Source: Albugo candida (Eukaryota; Oomycota; Peronosporomycetes; Albuginales). From it: a DNA stretch of 64,000 nucleotides. This document shows, piece after piece, positions 49,628 to 60,246 of the stretch (its first letter is position 1; each line of letters opens with the position of its first letter). The notes beneath the pieces were generated by a model. That model had not been told where the DNA came from and made no database searches. It worked only from the letters and a program-made list of their open reading frames with translations. A program made the position numbers and the translations under genes. The stretch spans positions 851,424 through 915,423 of the forward strand of contig JBDOQK010000005.1 of NCBI GenBank assembly GCA_040437565.1, read 5' to 3'.

Positions 49628-52291
49628 CTTTTTCGGTACAAATCCGTTCAATAACAGCCCTTCCTACATGTTTCCGTTACAAACACCTCCAGCAGATTCC
49701 ATCATGATTCAAAAATGCGCGAGTTCTTGACAGATAGCGCGATTTCAATGTATGTTAAAGCTGCCGTTTTTGTATACCTTCACTTGTATTAAAATCTACA
49801 CCCACCTACGTTGCTATCCGACTCATTCGTGCATCGACGATAGACATTCGCTAAGATTACTTAGACTGTTTAGAAATTACAGCAATTGGATAACTAGTGA
49901 GAAAATCTGGTAAAAAAACATTGCACAGTGACACAGCGGGCACTCTATTGCAAGGAAATTTTCTACGTCATGTCTATAAGGTAACTCACCAATAGTGCTC
50001 CGGAATCGGTTGATCGGATGGGCCGACGGGTCAAATAGCAAGTAACATGCGAGGATTTGATACGACCGCTAATTTCCATTAGCTAGTGGAAGTCATACAA
50101 TATCGAAGAAAGTATGAGTTGATAGATGCAAATACTATTGCACAAATCGTTATCAGATTCACTACAGCCTGCGGTAACCTAATCCCCCCGAAATTAAACT
50201 CTAATTTCGGCACAGCTATCCTAATTATTGACATTGATGATCGCAAAGCCCGGTTTAGGCGGTCTTATCCGCATGCAAACAGCGGATTGTACTGGCAATG
50301 GGAGCTAGTGCGATTGTTCAGGATGGCCAACATTCATGAATCTTTTCTACTCAGAATTACAAATTTACAACACCCCGTAAGAATATCTTGGTTATTTATC
50401 CAGGAATCCCACCCTTGTTGCTATTTAGAGTCGTGCAGAGCACAGTGTATTCAAGATGTAGTTTAGTTCGCGCACATACTTCTAGGCCAAAAGAAGTCGA
50501 TATAGGAAATCCTGCTCTATATCTGCATGTAGATAGCGACGGCGTAATGGCGTGCATTGACGTTAAGCTATTTCAACAGGGTTGCCCGTAGAGCCATCCA
50601 GCTATTTTCCATCGGACCGTGACATCGAGAATGTCCTTGGCTTGCTCACTTCTCCAGGAGCCAATTTATATAGCTCTCTTGAAAACATCTCGACAATCTA
50701 GTATACTTCTCATCACCCCACAACCATTCATAAGCGATTAATTTTCCATCTCGCTTTTGTTTCTTCTCAATTCGCCGCCTACTGGTCGTACAACTTCTTT
50801 TCGAAGTGGTTCTGGAGCGTACAAACACGTGCAATTGTCAAATTAGCTCAAAGGCGAGGGAGTTAGTTNNNNNNNNNNNNNNNNNNNNNNNNNNNNNNNN
50901 NNNNNNNNNNNNNNNNNNNNNNNNNNNNNNNNNNNNNNNNNNNNNNNNNNNNNNNNNNNNNNNNNNNNCTGGAGGTGTTTGTAACGGAAACATGTAGGAA
51001 GGGCTGTTATTGAACGGATTTGTACCGAAAAAGAAGCATCATGAATGATTCTTTTTCGGTACAAATCCGTTCAATAACAGCCCTTCCTACATGTTTCCGT
51101 TACAAACACCTCCAGCAGATTCCATCATGATTCAAAAATGCGCGAGTTCTTGACAGATAGCGCGATTTCAATGTATGTTAAAGCTGCCGTTTTTGTATAC
51201 CTTCACTTGTATTAAAATCTACACCCACCTACGTTGCTATCCGACTCATTCGTGCATCGACGATAGACATTCGCTAAGATTACTTAGACTGTTTAGAAAT
51301 TACAGCAATTGGATAACTAGTGAGAAAATCTGGTAAAAAAACATTGCACAGTGACACAGCGGGCACTCTATTGCAAGGAAATTTTCTACGTCATGTCTAT
51401 AAGGTAACTCACCAATAGTGCTCCGGAATCGGTTGATCGGATGGGCCGACGGGTCAAATAGCAAGTAACATGCGAGGATTTGATACGACCGCTAATTTCC
51501 ATTAGCTAGTGGAAGTCATACAATATCGAAGAAAGTATGAGTTGATAGATGCAAATACTATTGCACAAATCGTTATCAGATTCACTACAGCCTGCGGTAA
51601 CCTAATCCCCCCGAAATTAAACTCTAATTTCGGCACAGCTATCCTAATTATTGACATTGATGATCGCAAAGCCCGGTTTAGGCGGTCTTATCCGCATGCA
51701 AACAGCGGATTGTACTGGCAATGGGAGCTAGTGCGATTGTTCAGGATGGCCAACATTCATGAATCTTTTCTACTCAGAATTACAAATTTACAACACCCCG
51801 TAAGAATATCTTGGTTATTTATCCAGGAATCCCACCCTTGTTGCTATTTAGAGTCGTGCAGAGCACAGTGTATTCAAGATGTAGTTTAGTTCGCGCACAT
51901 ACTTCTAGGCCAAAAGAAGTCGATATAGGAAATCCTGCTCTATATCTGCATGTAGATAGCGACGGCGTAATGGCGTGCATTGACGTTAAGCTATTTCAAC
52001 AGGGTTGCCCGTAGAGCCATCCAGCTATTTTCCATCGGACCGTGACATCGAGAATGTCCTTGGCTTGCTCACTTCTCCAGGAGCCAATTTATATAGCTCT
52101 CTTGAAAACATCTCGACAATCTAGTATACTTCTCATCACCCCACAACCATTCATAAGCGATTAATTTTCCATCTCGCTTTTGTTTCTTCTCAATTCGCCG
52201 CCTACTGGTCGTACAACTTCTTTTCGAAGTGGTTCTGGAGCGTACAAACACGTGCAATTGTCAAATTAGCTCAAAGGCGAGGGAGTTAGTT
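49628..52291. repeat. Unmerged contig overlap (1241 bp) around N gap 50869-50968
   Basis: Bases 49628-50868 recur at 51051-52291. The downstream contig also begins with an 82-bp reverse-complement fold-back at 50969-51050, which probably prevented the merge. Open frames in this stretch therefore appear twice but are single-copy. Confidence 0.95.
50969..51115. repeat. Perfect inverted repeat at a contig edge (65-bp arms, 17-bp loop)
   Basis: Bases 50969-51033 are the reverse complement of 51051-51115, with a 17-base loop. The left arm plus loop (82 bp) equals the reverse complement of 49611-49692 in the neighbouring contig, where no hairpin exists. That points to a fold-back chimera at the contig end rather than a genomic palindrome. 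Confidence 0.85.
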
Positions 52292-53641
52292 TGAGGTGCT
52301 GGTTCACGACTTGTTTGTAGTGTGATAAAGAGTAATTGATTTCGGATTGAGACATGGTACGGTATCAGCATGTATATGATGGAGTGCTTCATGTCAACCT
52401 TCAGTTTTACGACGTCAATTTTGGTACACATGGTCATCTAGGAGGCTTAAACCTTAATGTTATGACCAGCATGTACTTATACGATCAAAATCCACTTGCA
52501 ATGTGCTAGATATTACTGAAATGTTGGTGGCTCGATTCCCCCTTGAGTTTATCTTGAGGATCACGACAAAAGTTTTCTTTAGTTGATACCTAGGTATTAG
52601 CTATGTGGAGTCAAAAATAGATGAGCAAGTTGAGGTTAAATGAGATTATGCATCAGAGCAATCAATCCAAGGAAGAGCTGAGTAATGAGAGAAATTAACC
52701 AGTTTTCCCTACTTGCTTTTTTTGCCCTTTATCGGATCCAGAATAGGTTACTTTGTTTGCTCGAAGCTGTGATCAATCTCACTGCTGCATAATCCTCCTT
52801 CTCTTTTTCCTCAAGATTTTTAAGAATAGGCCGCCGCTATGGCCGCAGACAGAATTACTACGACCACAGGCAAAACTACTACGNNNNNNNNNNNNNNNNN
52901 NNNNNNNNNNNNNNNNNNNNNNNNNNNNNNNNNNNNNNNNNNNNNNNNNNNNNNNNNNNNNNNNNNNNNNNNNNNNNNNNNNNGAAGTGGTTCTGGAGCG
53001 TACAAACACGTGCAATTGTCAAATTAGCTCAAAGGCGAGGGAGTTAGTTTGAGGTGCTGGTTCACGACTTGTTTGTAGTGTGATAAAGAGTAATTGATTT
53101 CGGATTGAGACATGGTACGGTATCAGCATGTATATGATGGAGTGCTTCATGTCAACCTTCAGTTTTACGACGTCAATTTTGGTACACATGGTCATCTAGG
53201 AGGCTTAAACCTTAATGTTATGACCAGCATGTACTTATACGATCAAAATCCACTTGCAATGTGCTAGATATTACTGAAATGTTGGTGGCTCGATTCCCCC
53301 TTGAGTTTATCTTGAGGATCACGACAAAAGTTTTCTTTAGTTGATACCTAGGTATTAGCTATGTGGAGTCAAAAATAGATGAGCAAGTTGAGGTTAAATG
53401 AGATTATGCATCAGAGCAATCAATCCAAGGAAGAGCTGAGTAATGAGAGAAATTAACCAGTTTTCCCTACTTGCTTTTTTTGCCCTTTATCGGATCCAGA
53501 ATAGGTTACTTTGTTTGCTCGAAGCTGTGATCAATCTCACTGCTGCATAATCCTCCTTCTCTTTTTCCTCAAGATTTTTAAGAATAGGCCGCCGCTATGG
53601 CCGCAGACAGAATTACTACGACCACAGGCAAAACTACTACG
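52226..53641. repeat. Unmerged contig overlap (658 bp) around N gap 52884-52983
   Basis: Bases 52226-52883 recur at 52984-53641. The overlap ends inside the left terminal inverted repeat of the MULE at 53587, so the transposon end sequence is seen both before and after the gap. Only one copy exists once collapsed. Confidence 0.93.
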
Positions 53642-53750
53642 GCCACAGACAATTGATCCAACCAATCCCAGGTATCAAAATTTAATTGTTGCTAAGATCG
53701 CCAGCCAATCAGGTCACTTGTATACTTTTATGCACGAGCTCATTCTGTTT
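53587..53750 (+). repeat. Left terminal inverted repeat of the MULE
   Basis: Starts GGCCGCCGCTATGGCCGCAG and aligns with the reverse complement of 56310-56474 at roughly four bases in five, with long identical blocks. The end of the 53641 contig overlap falls inside it. Confidence 0.8.
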
Positions 53751-53849
53751 CTTACGCTGTTTTTGTTTATATTCTTCCAGCGTAGGTACGGTTTTTCCTG
53801 ATATCTATATATGGTAGATTAATAGTAGATACTCTAAGGAGTGGGATGT

Positions 53850-56272
53850 TGGAAAGGTGGCTGTTGCTGTTGAGAATCTTCGATGGGATGACGTTCAACT
53901 GTTGCGAGATATTTAATTCGGCTCTGTGCATTGACGGGCACGCTTCAGATGAACGTCGGTGTCCCGTTTGATGACAAGCACAGCACGTCGGCGCCTTCCT
54001 CTTCCTGGGAGGCATCCCCTCCACGTATTCAAATTGAGAAGGGTCTCGTCGAGGTTTTTTTGCTCGTTCCGTTTGGTCTTCCTCTCGTTCGAGCAACCTT
54101 CGGCTCCTCAAAGACCTGTGGTGTTTGCTTACTCGAACAGCGTTAGTACCAATTGAAATATCAAAAGGAGAATGACCAATCGCCCAGAAATACTTGTGAT
54201 ATCTCTTCCAGATCGTCCAAGACTGCCTCTTTCTGGTGTCGAGGTAGGTTGCTGAAATTGTCACGTGATATCTCAAAGAGGAGTGGCAAAGCATCATCTG
54301 GGTGGCCTGCAACAAGAAGTCGTACCGAAGGGAGTTGATGAAAGGTGCCAATGAACATAGAAATCGCTCAATTCAAGCCTCCTCCCGCTTGCGATGATCT
54401 GCCGCAATTGGTGCTCGCAAGGTATCCTTCAGATGATAGCAAAAGTAGAAGAGCATGGCTTCGCGCCGATTGCCATTGGACGAGCTTTTTCCACCTTTTC
54501 CACCTGTCATTGCGAAACCTTAGTGGTTGGAAAAAAGACGTAGAAAGAAAGGAATATTATAAACTAACCTGTTTAAATACTTTCCAAAGGCCGTAATATG
54601 AGATCTTCTGGTTGATATGTTGAAAAATGTCACCACGTGGGGTCGGCTGCGCGAAAGGTATGATTTTCATTTGCTGCTTCGCCAGTTGTCCGGTGAATTC
54701 GATCTGAAAGATTTTCGTGGACTGAACTATATGCTCGCAACACCCTAAAGATATTCCATGCTGCTTGCGAAGTACTCTTTCATGACATTGCGGACACCTC
54801 TCCACGTGAAGTGAATGTGGGAATGAAGTGCCGAAGCAAATTCGTCCATGATGGAGAGAATTTCTCCTTGTCGGGATCGATCCACGACTCAGCTATATAC
54901 TCCACAGATTCCGGTAGCGTTCTGTCCACATTTGTTTCTTCATCGATTATTGCATGAGTTGGGAAATCCCAATTTTCATTGAACTCCGCGATCGTGTTTG
55001 AGTAAACCACTTGCACAACAAGGAATAACTTGGAGAAGATGAATGAAAATTACTGATCACAAACAACAAATGGCAAGTTACCGATTTCCAATCATTCGAA
55101 AATTCTTTCCACTCATCATCCTTTCCGGTAAAATGGGGCTTGCATTTGGCGAGGACGTTCTTCTCAATGTACCAAATGCAAAGCAGGATAGTTGCCAAAG
55201 GAAAAATTATCCGTAAAACGTTTATGAGAGCAAGCTCTCGGTCAATAAGGTCAATTTGGGTTGATGGTCGGCGTGGAAAAGTCGTCGTAAAAAGTTGATG
55301 GCGGTAACATACAAGTCAGCATCCTCGTTCTTCATGAAAACGAAGGCCGCCGAGAATGTGGAATATAGCAAGTTATTTCCAAAAACGTGGAGAAAAGTGT
55401 TGAAACGGACACTGTAGTTGAAGCACCGAGTGTGCCGTGCACACGACACGCGAAACGACGACTATGAGGTATGACACATAATTCGAGAGGTAGTGATTAG
55501 CGGCCGGTAGGAGACTGCTAATCTTGATAATATACCTCCCCTTTCGACCGAAAACTAACAAAAAGGAAATTTCGTCTTGCTTGTTTTATAGGTGCAATCT
55601 AGCAAGAAGACGTCGCAGTTCTCCCTTAAGAGTTTCTCATTCTTTGAATGAGCGAAGAAGAAATGAAGAAATGTGTCATGCGCCCATCGGAATCTTTCTC
55701 GATATTTATTTCGAACCCAAAGTCCGTGAAAGTTTCGAACAGCATCTCCATTGGAGTTTGTCCATCGAGTTTCCTGATTACATTCTTTTGCTTCAAATTC
55801 CAGAGCTTTCGCTTAGTGAGTTTCAATTGCTGGCCTTGCTCTCGCATGATGGTTTGAACCTGCCAATATTTCAAACAAGACTGAAAGAGTCCAGCAATTT
55901 CTTCTCTTTGAGACTACGAGATGCAATTGTGAACAGAATGAGCGGTCCTGGCGGTGGAATGTTCGTGGATTTGCTCGTTGCATGTAATTTTAAAGGACCA
56001 GGTGCCGTTCATAGTTGGGAGGAGATTGTTAATGTGAACGTTCATTCCTCGGTGAACTCACTCGTCTTCCGAACCCTTGTTTCTTGGACAAGTTCATGAC
56101 GGTTTCGATCTAAGCCTCCACGATCGCATTTGTAGTGAACATCTTGTCGCCCATGTCGTTGCTTGTATGAGGACTTGGTGACGATTACATAGCCATTTAT
56201 AGTGGCTACCACATTCATATGTTCTTCCATGGTCTTCCACACGGTGAATTGTTCATTCTGCTTCTGCTTCAT
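53850..56272 (-). pseudogene. MULE transposase, frameshifted
   Basis: Minus-strand fragments in changing frames follow the MULE order. N-terminal FAR1-like region (56272-56042, HYKCDRGGLDRNR); KLDGQTPMEMLFETF and RMTHFFI (55874-55626); first catalytic Asp in FLLDCTYKTSKT (about 55590); FSAAFVFMKNEDADLY (about 55350); second Asp in LIDRELALINV (about 55230), reached only by a one-base frame change; LLCIWYIEKNVLAKCKPHF (about 55190-55130); YIAESWIDPDKEKFSPSWTN (about 54900-54840); and a C-terminal zinc knuckle CCACHQTGH (about 53980). About 270 bp of non-homologous sequence separates the first Asp from the next block. Some breaks could be introns, but not the one-base shift, so the copy is probably dead. 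Confidence 0.75.
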
Positions 56273-56309
56273 GTCCTTGCCTACTGAGAGTGCTGAGGAT
56301 ATCTAGCCC

Positions 56310-56474
56310 GATTCGTGAATGAGCTCATGTATAAAAGTAGACAAGTGACCTGATTGGCTGACTTACTTTGCAACAATCAAATTTTGTGAGCTGTGATTGG
56401 TTAGATCAATTGTCTGTGGCCGTAATAGTTTTTTCTGTGGCCGCACAATTAATGTCTGTGGCCATAGCGGCTCC
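56310..56474 (-). repeat. Right terminal inverted repeat of the MULE
   Basis: Reverse complement starts GGAGCCGCTATGGCCACAG. It pairs with 53587-53750 and is followed outward by a T-run and AAGAATA, which repeats the left flank. Confidence 0.8.
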
Positions 56475-56889
56475 TTTTTTTTTAAGAATATCGTCATCAT
56501 AATTGAGCAGTAAACATAGTATCTCGTAAATTAATCCCTATTTACTCCTTTTTCACAAACATACCCCCTAGTTTCGTTAAGTCAATCAAGTAAATCAAGG
56601 GGTCTACTGTCAAAATGTTTTGACACTGCTTCTGCTGCTCCCACCAATTCATTCGCACGTTCTGTCCTTCATTTACTACGTTCAAACCTTCGTTTCTACT
56701 GATATAGTCTCTCCCGTTACACGTCCAGTCTCCCATCCACTCCGTCCACCACTCCTGGTGACCCGCTCTCAGCTACTTGCACCTTCACTACCCAATTCAT
56801 TACTCAATCCACTCCCCATCCGACTCCCCCGTCTACCACTCTCGCTCCTGACGCATCCAGTTCCGATAATTTGCTTGCAAATACTGCAC

Positions 56890-58925
56890 CTATAGATTTG
56901 GTGAAAAACGCATCCTATTGATGAGGCAGTAAAATGACATGCACTATCAAATGGGTTCGTTATAACCATAGACCCTTTACCCTAAAAGCCACTGCTGTTT
57001 ATTACGGATGCGACTTAAGTGGTGTTTACAGAAATAATTAGAGATTAACAGAAGATACCCGTCAGAGGATAATTTCCAGCCGTCAAGATAGGATCCCCTT
57101 TCGCTGAGCTTATCGGATAAAACAAGGAGTTCAGTTCCTTTAAGACAATCGCTCGGAGCAGAGCCATGAGATGCTGTTGACCTCAGTAGCCATCCATTTG
57201 CCAGAAGATTTTCCTCGCTGCATTTGCAGCAAATAGCTGAACTGTCACTGGGCAACTGCCCACCAAAATTTGCAACTGTTTTGAGGCAGATGCGGCTGAG
57301 GGCCCTCAAGCTGCGGTAATAACAAAGAACACCAGCAACAAAAAAGCTCCTATTCGCAAGCGGTACCTTGCAGGCCGCATTGTCATAAAGGCATTGATGG
57401 ATGAGATCATTTCTGGGAAGAAATGGTACCACAGCTATAAATCAGACCAAGAAGATCATAAAAGCCATTTATATGTCAGTCACATTGCATTAAAATATCT
57501 GGTTGATAAATAGCACCCTGTGTTTGTAATTGACTGCACATATAAAACGAAGCAGTATGATATGCCCGCTTCTTCATGTTGCTGGGATGACCCCACCGAA
57601 CCAGTCTTATTCAGCTGCCATGGTCTTTGTACCAGGAGAAAAGGTTAGAGACTAAATTTGGATGATTAACAAATTCGAGGATAATACGTTGCCATCAGGA
57701 AAATTGTCTGCCTGCCTAGTAGCTGACATAAAATTGAAGTGGTTGTGTTTGGTATATCAATAAGAATATCTTGATAAATTGAAGAAGGGAATTTCCATCC
57801 GCGTTTGCTTGGAATGAATTCATTGCCAATTGGAACACTGCTGTCACTGTTCTACTGTGGGATACTTGTAAAATTCAATATGAGGAATCCCATGCATAGT
57901 ACATCACATATCTACGCCAAACTCGGTTACCTTGGAAAGAACATTTCATGGAGGCATGGAGTCAAAATTATTTTCATCTTGGATAGACCACCTCCTCTCG
58001 AGCTGAGGGTGCACATTCGCTCCTCAAAAAAATATATCCACAGGTCGACAGGTGACCTTCGACAGGTGGTAAGCCAACTTGACATTGCTATCCACCACCA
58101 GCTTGATGCTATCTGATCTGGTGACTCAGCAGGCCAGCTTCAAAATCTATAAAGACCGGGATTCTTATGTTCAGCTTCTTAATTGTGTGGTGTCCAGCTT
58201 CGCCATCGAAAAGGTATCATGTTATTTTTTGCAATAGGTCATAAAATGATAAAGTCTCACATCTGTGCCCTTCATTCATTTTTTTCAGATTTTCACCCAG
58301 TTGGAGGGAGTAAAAGCATTACAGAAAGCTTAGAAATCACTCTCCAAGCTTTTCCTTTGTGTAGAGCCTGTCACATTTGGCCTTCCTTGACGACATACTC
58401 TGCAAGCAAAACTACAAGCCAACGATTCTATGACCAAAGATGACCTGATTCATTTTGGATCTGGGTGAAAGAGACTCTGCAGAATTCTGTACAAAGAGAT
58501 ATCAGTAGTTGGGAGGACACACACTCCGAGCTTCATGAGGTGCATAATAGTGCTGTTTCCCTTGAACAAGCTCGTGCTCACTCAGAGGTTAGAGATATTT
58601 TGGCTGAGCAGGACATTCATCCACTACATTCCATTGAAACGCGTGGGCGACCTGCACAAAAGCAGTCTATAAAATCAGATAAGCATGATGCATCAGCCTT
58701 TGAATACCATCAAACTGAAAAATGAGAAAACAAATGCCTAGCTTGTGGCAACGGGAGGCATAATAAAAAAATGTGTGAAAAATTGCGAAAGGCATGTAGG
58801 CATCAATTTGGAATGATCTTGTTCGATTTATCTGCTTACTTTGTCTGTTCTTATTCCAGAATACAACAAGCAATCCAGCTAAGGACAAAATTGTTGAAAA
58901 GAAGAACAAGGAGCTGGATACAGAG
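56890..58925 (+). pseudogene. Second MULE transposase, plus strand, decayed
   Basis: Fragments in MULE order, broken by many stops and frame changes: an N-terminal PIDEAVK (with an in-frame TGA), NGFVITIDPLP, VYYGCDLSGVYRN (about 56990-57030), first catalytic Asp in HPVFVIDCTYKTKQYDMP (about 57510-57560), KKYIHRSTGDLRQVVSQLDI (about 58025-58085), and a C-terminal zinc knuckle CLACGNGRHNKKMC (about 58735-58780). It starts only about 400 bp from the first MULE and runs the other way. I found no terminal repeats for it. It differs in sequence from the first copy, so it is another family or an old insertion. Confidence 0.7.
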
Positions 58926-59033
58926 GTGAGTCATTTTGATCAAAGTAGTTTAGTTGTCAAAGCCGGTAACCAAATCAAGAATAATAATTTCATATTATGT
59001 TCATAATTTTCTGCTGTTTTCTTTCATACCAAA

Positions 59034-59570
59034 ATGAACGATGTTGCTGAGAAGGATTGGGACCTACGCGAAACTATAGAACTGTTGCTTGACGATAACA
59101 TGTGGCTAAATGAACAGAAAATGGTGCCATTTTTACGTACTTTCACGCCTAAACCAGCTGCACAAAGCAAGTGGATGCTAAATCCTGTGGCATTTTTACA
59201 TCCTACTACGTTTGTGAGTCTGCGCAAGGGAGGGCTATTGTTGAAGATGTTGGCAAACTGTAAAGCCTGCACGATGTTAACAACAGAGTAGAATGGGGAA
59301 TAAATGTGTTAAATGTAGATAAAAGGAGTTGCGAATTACGCACACTGCGACCCTTCACAGTAAATAAGTTTTTCTCTCGCGGCACCTCGCAGTCGATCTG
59401 GTTCCTTCTGGCAAAGCTTCACGGTCGTAAGAGTCACTGTCTCTTCAGGGCGGGTAGTTACTGTGAACTCGATGCACATGATCTTCCAACAGGAGATGCA
59501 TGACCAGCTCATGTGTTTCGAGCCAATTTGCTGCGTAAACTGCAGGCTTTACAAAAAGCTTAGTTAGAAT
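59034..59570 (+). pseudogene. Ulp1-like (C48) cysteine-peptidase remnant attached to the second MULE
   Basis: The frame from the ATG at 59034 reads DNMWLNEQKMVPFLRTF and NPVAFLHPTTFV, matching the WLND and N-terminal region of Ulp1/SENP-type SUMO peptidases. After a frame change near 59265 it continues NRVEWGINVLNVDKRSCELR, the region that normally holds the catalytic His in an HW pair; here the position is Glu. Farther on, the usual NCG catalytic cysteine motif appears as VNSMH in one frame. So both catalytic positions seem lost. It follows the zinc knuckle of the MULE with a possible intron at 58926-59033. MULEs that carry Ulp1 domains are known in plants, which supports one composite element. 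Confidence 0.55.
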
Positions 59571-59833
59571 CAGCAAAGAGCGCATATTAATAAAAGGCAA
59601 TCGTGGCTGGAATTTTTTCTCTGAATTGCCTGCCTACTTGGCTACTTTCACTTTGCTTGAAAAAAGTTCAGCTTTTCTTATGATGTTACTTTATCAAGGA
59701 TTTCATTACTACCTTTCTTATCCTATCATGAGACCCTGACCGCTTCTCAATTTGCCGGCTACTACGTAACCCGCCAATTTAGTACAAAACAATTCGAAAA
59801 ACTACCTTTTTCAACTCTTTCCTCTCGAAAACA

Positions 59834-60146
59834 ATGGTCCAAGTCGACATATCGACACAACCAAGGATGCTGGCGTCCACTTGTAGTGACGTGGCAGCCC
59901 TAATGAGTCACCCTGTTTTGGGTGATTGCATGATTGTTGATGAGTCATCACCCCTATGTGATGACGTGGAAAGTATCCCCACCCCCGGTGTGACGGTACA
60001 GGTTCATACCGGTACTACCGGTGTAGGATGTGGTACGGGTGGTACATGCGGTACTGTCGTTGCCTCGTCACAGGGTGACTCAAAGGCAACTGCAAGTGTG
60101 GACGACACTAAAAGTCCCACTTTGGCTGACTTTATCAAGTCACAGG
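59834..60146 (+). CDS. 5' part of an unknown gene, cut by an assembly gap
   Basis: ATG at 59834 in a good context (AACAATGG), preceded by a pyrimidine-rich CTCTTTCCTCTC. 104 residues before the gap: MVQVDISTQPRMLASTCSDV, a Thr/Gly/Val/Cys-rich middle (TTGVGCGTGGTCGTVV) and SPTLADFIKSQ. It could be the N-terminus of a transposon gag-like protein or a host gene; no family is recognised. Sequence after the gap may not be contiguous with it. Confidence 0.4.
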
Positions 60147-60246
60147 NNNNNNNNNNNNNNNNNNNNNNNNNNNNNNNNNNNNNNNNNNNNNNNNNNNNNN
60201 NNNNNNNNNNNNNNNNNNNNNNNNNNNNNNNNNNNNNNNNNNNNNN
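60147..60246. other. 100-N assembly gap without visible flanking overlap
   Basis: The only one of the nine N runs where I find no shared sequence on the two sides. It interrupts the open frame that begins at 59834, so real sequence of unknown length may be missing. Confidence 0.8.

Larger units (their letters stand above)
48861..53574. other. Gene-poor stretch, about half of it assembly duplication
   Basis: After collapsing the two contig overlaps this is roughly 2.5 kb of AT-rich sequence. The longest frames (near 50086 and its copy at 51509, 126 residues) lack an ATG and any family resemblance. I see no gene I can support. Confidence 0.45.
53587..56478 (-). mobile_element. MULE (Mutator-like) DNA transposon, degenerate
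   Basis: About 2.9 kb bounded by long terminal inverted repeats (about 160 bp: 53587-53750 and 56310-56474) that share GCCGCTATGGCC, TACGGCCACAGACAATTGAT and CAGCCAATCAGGTCACTTGT. A direct repeat ending TTTTTAAGAATA lies immediately outside each end (53575-53586 and 56479-56490), consistent with the 8-11 bp target duplication of MULEs plus a T-run. The transposase lies on the minus strand and is broken. The left end sits next to the contig overlap ending at 53641. Confidence 0.8.

Noticed and set aside
50086-50466. 126-residue open frame and its copy at 51509
   Set aside because: Begins at GTG rather than ATG, no splice context or family resemblance; the second copy is only the contig overlap.
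56620-56895. Pro/Leu/Thr-rich plus-strand frame
   Set aside because: Low-complexity CT-rich DNA upstream of the second MULE; composition alone explains the open frame.
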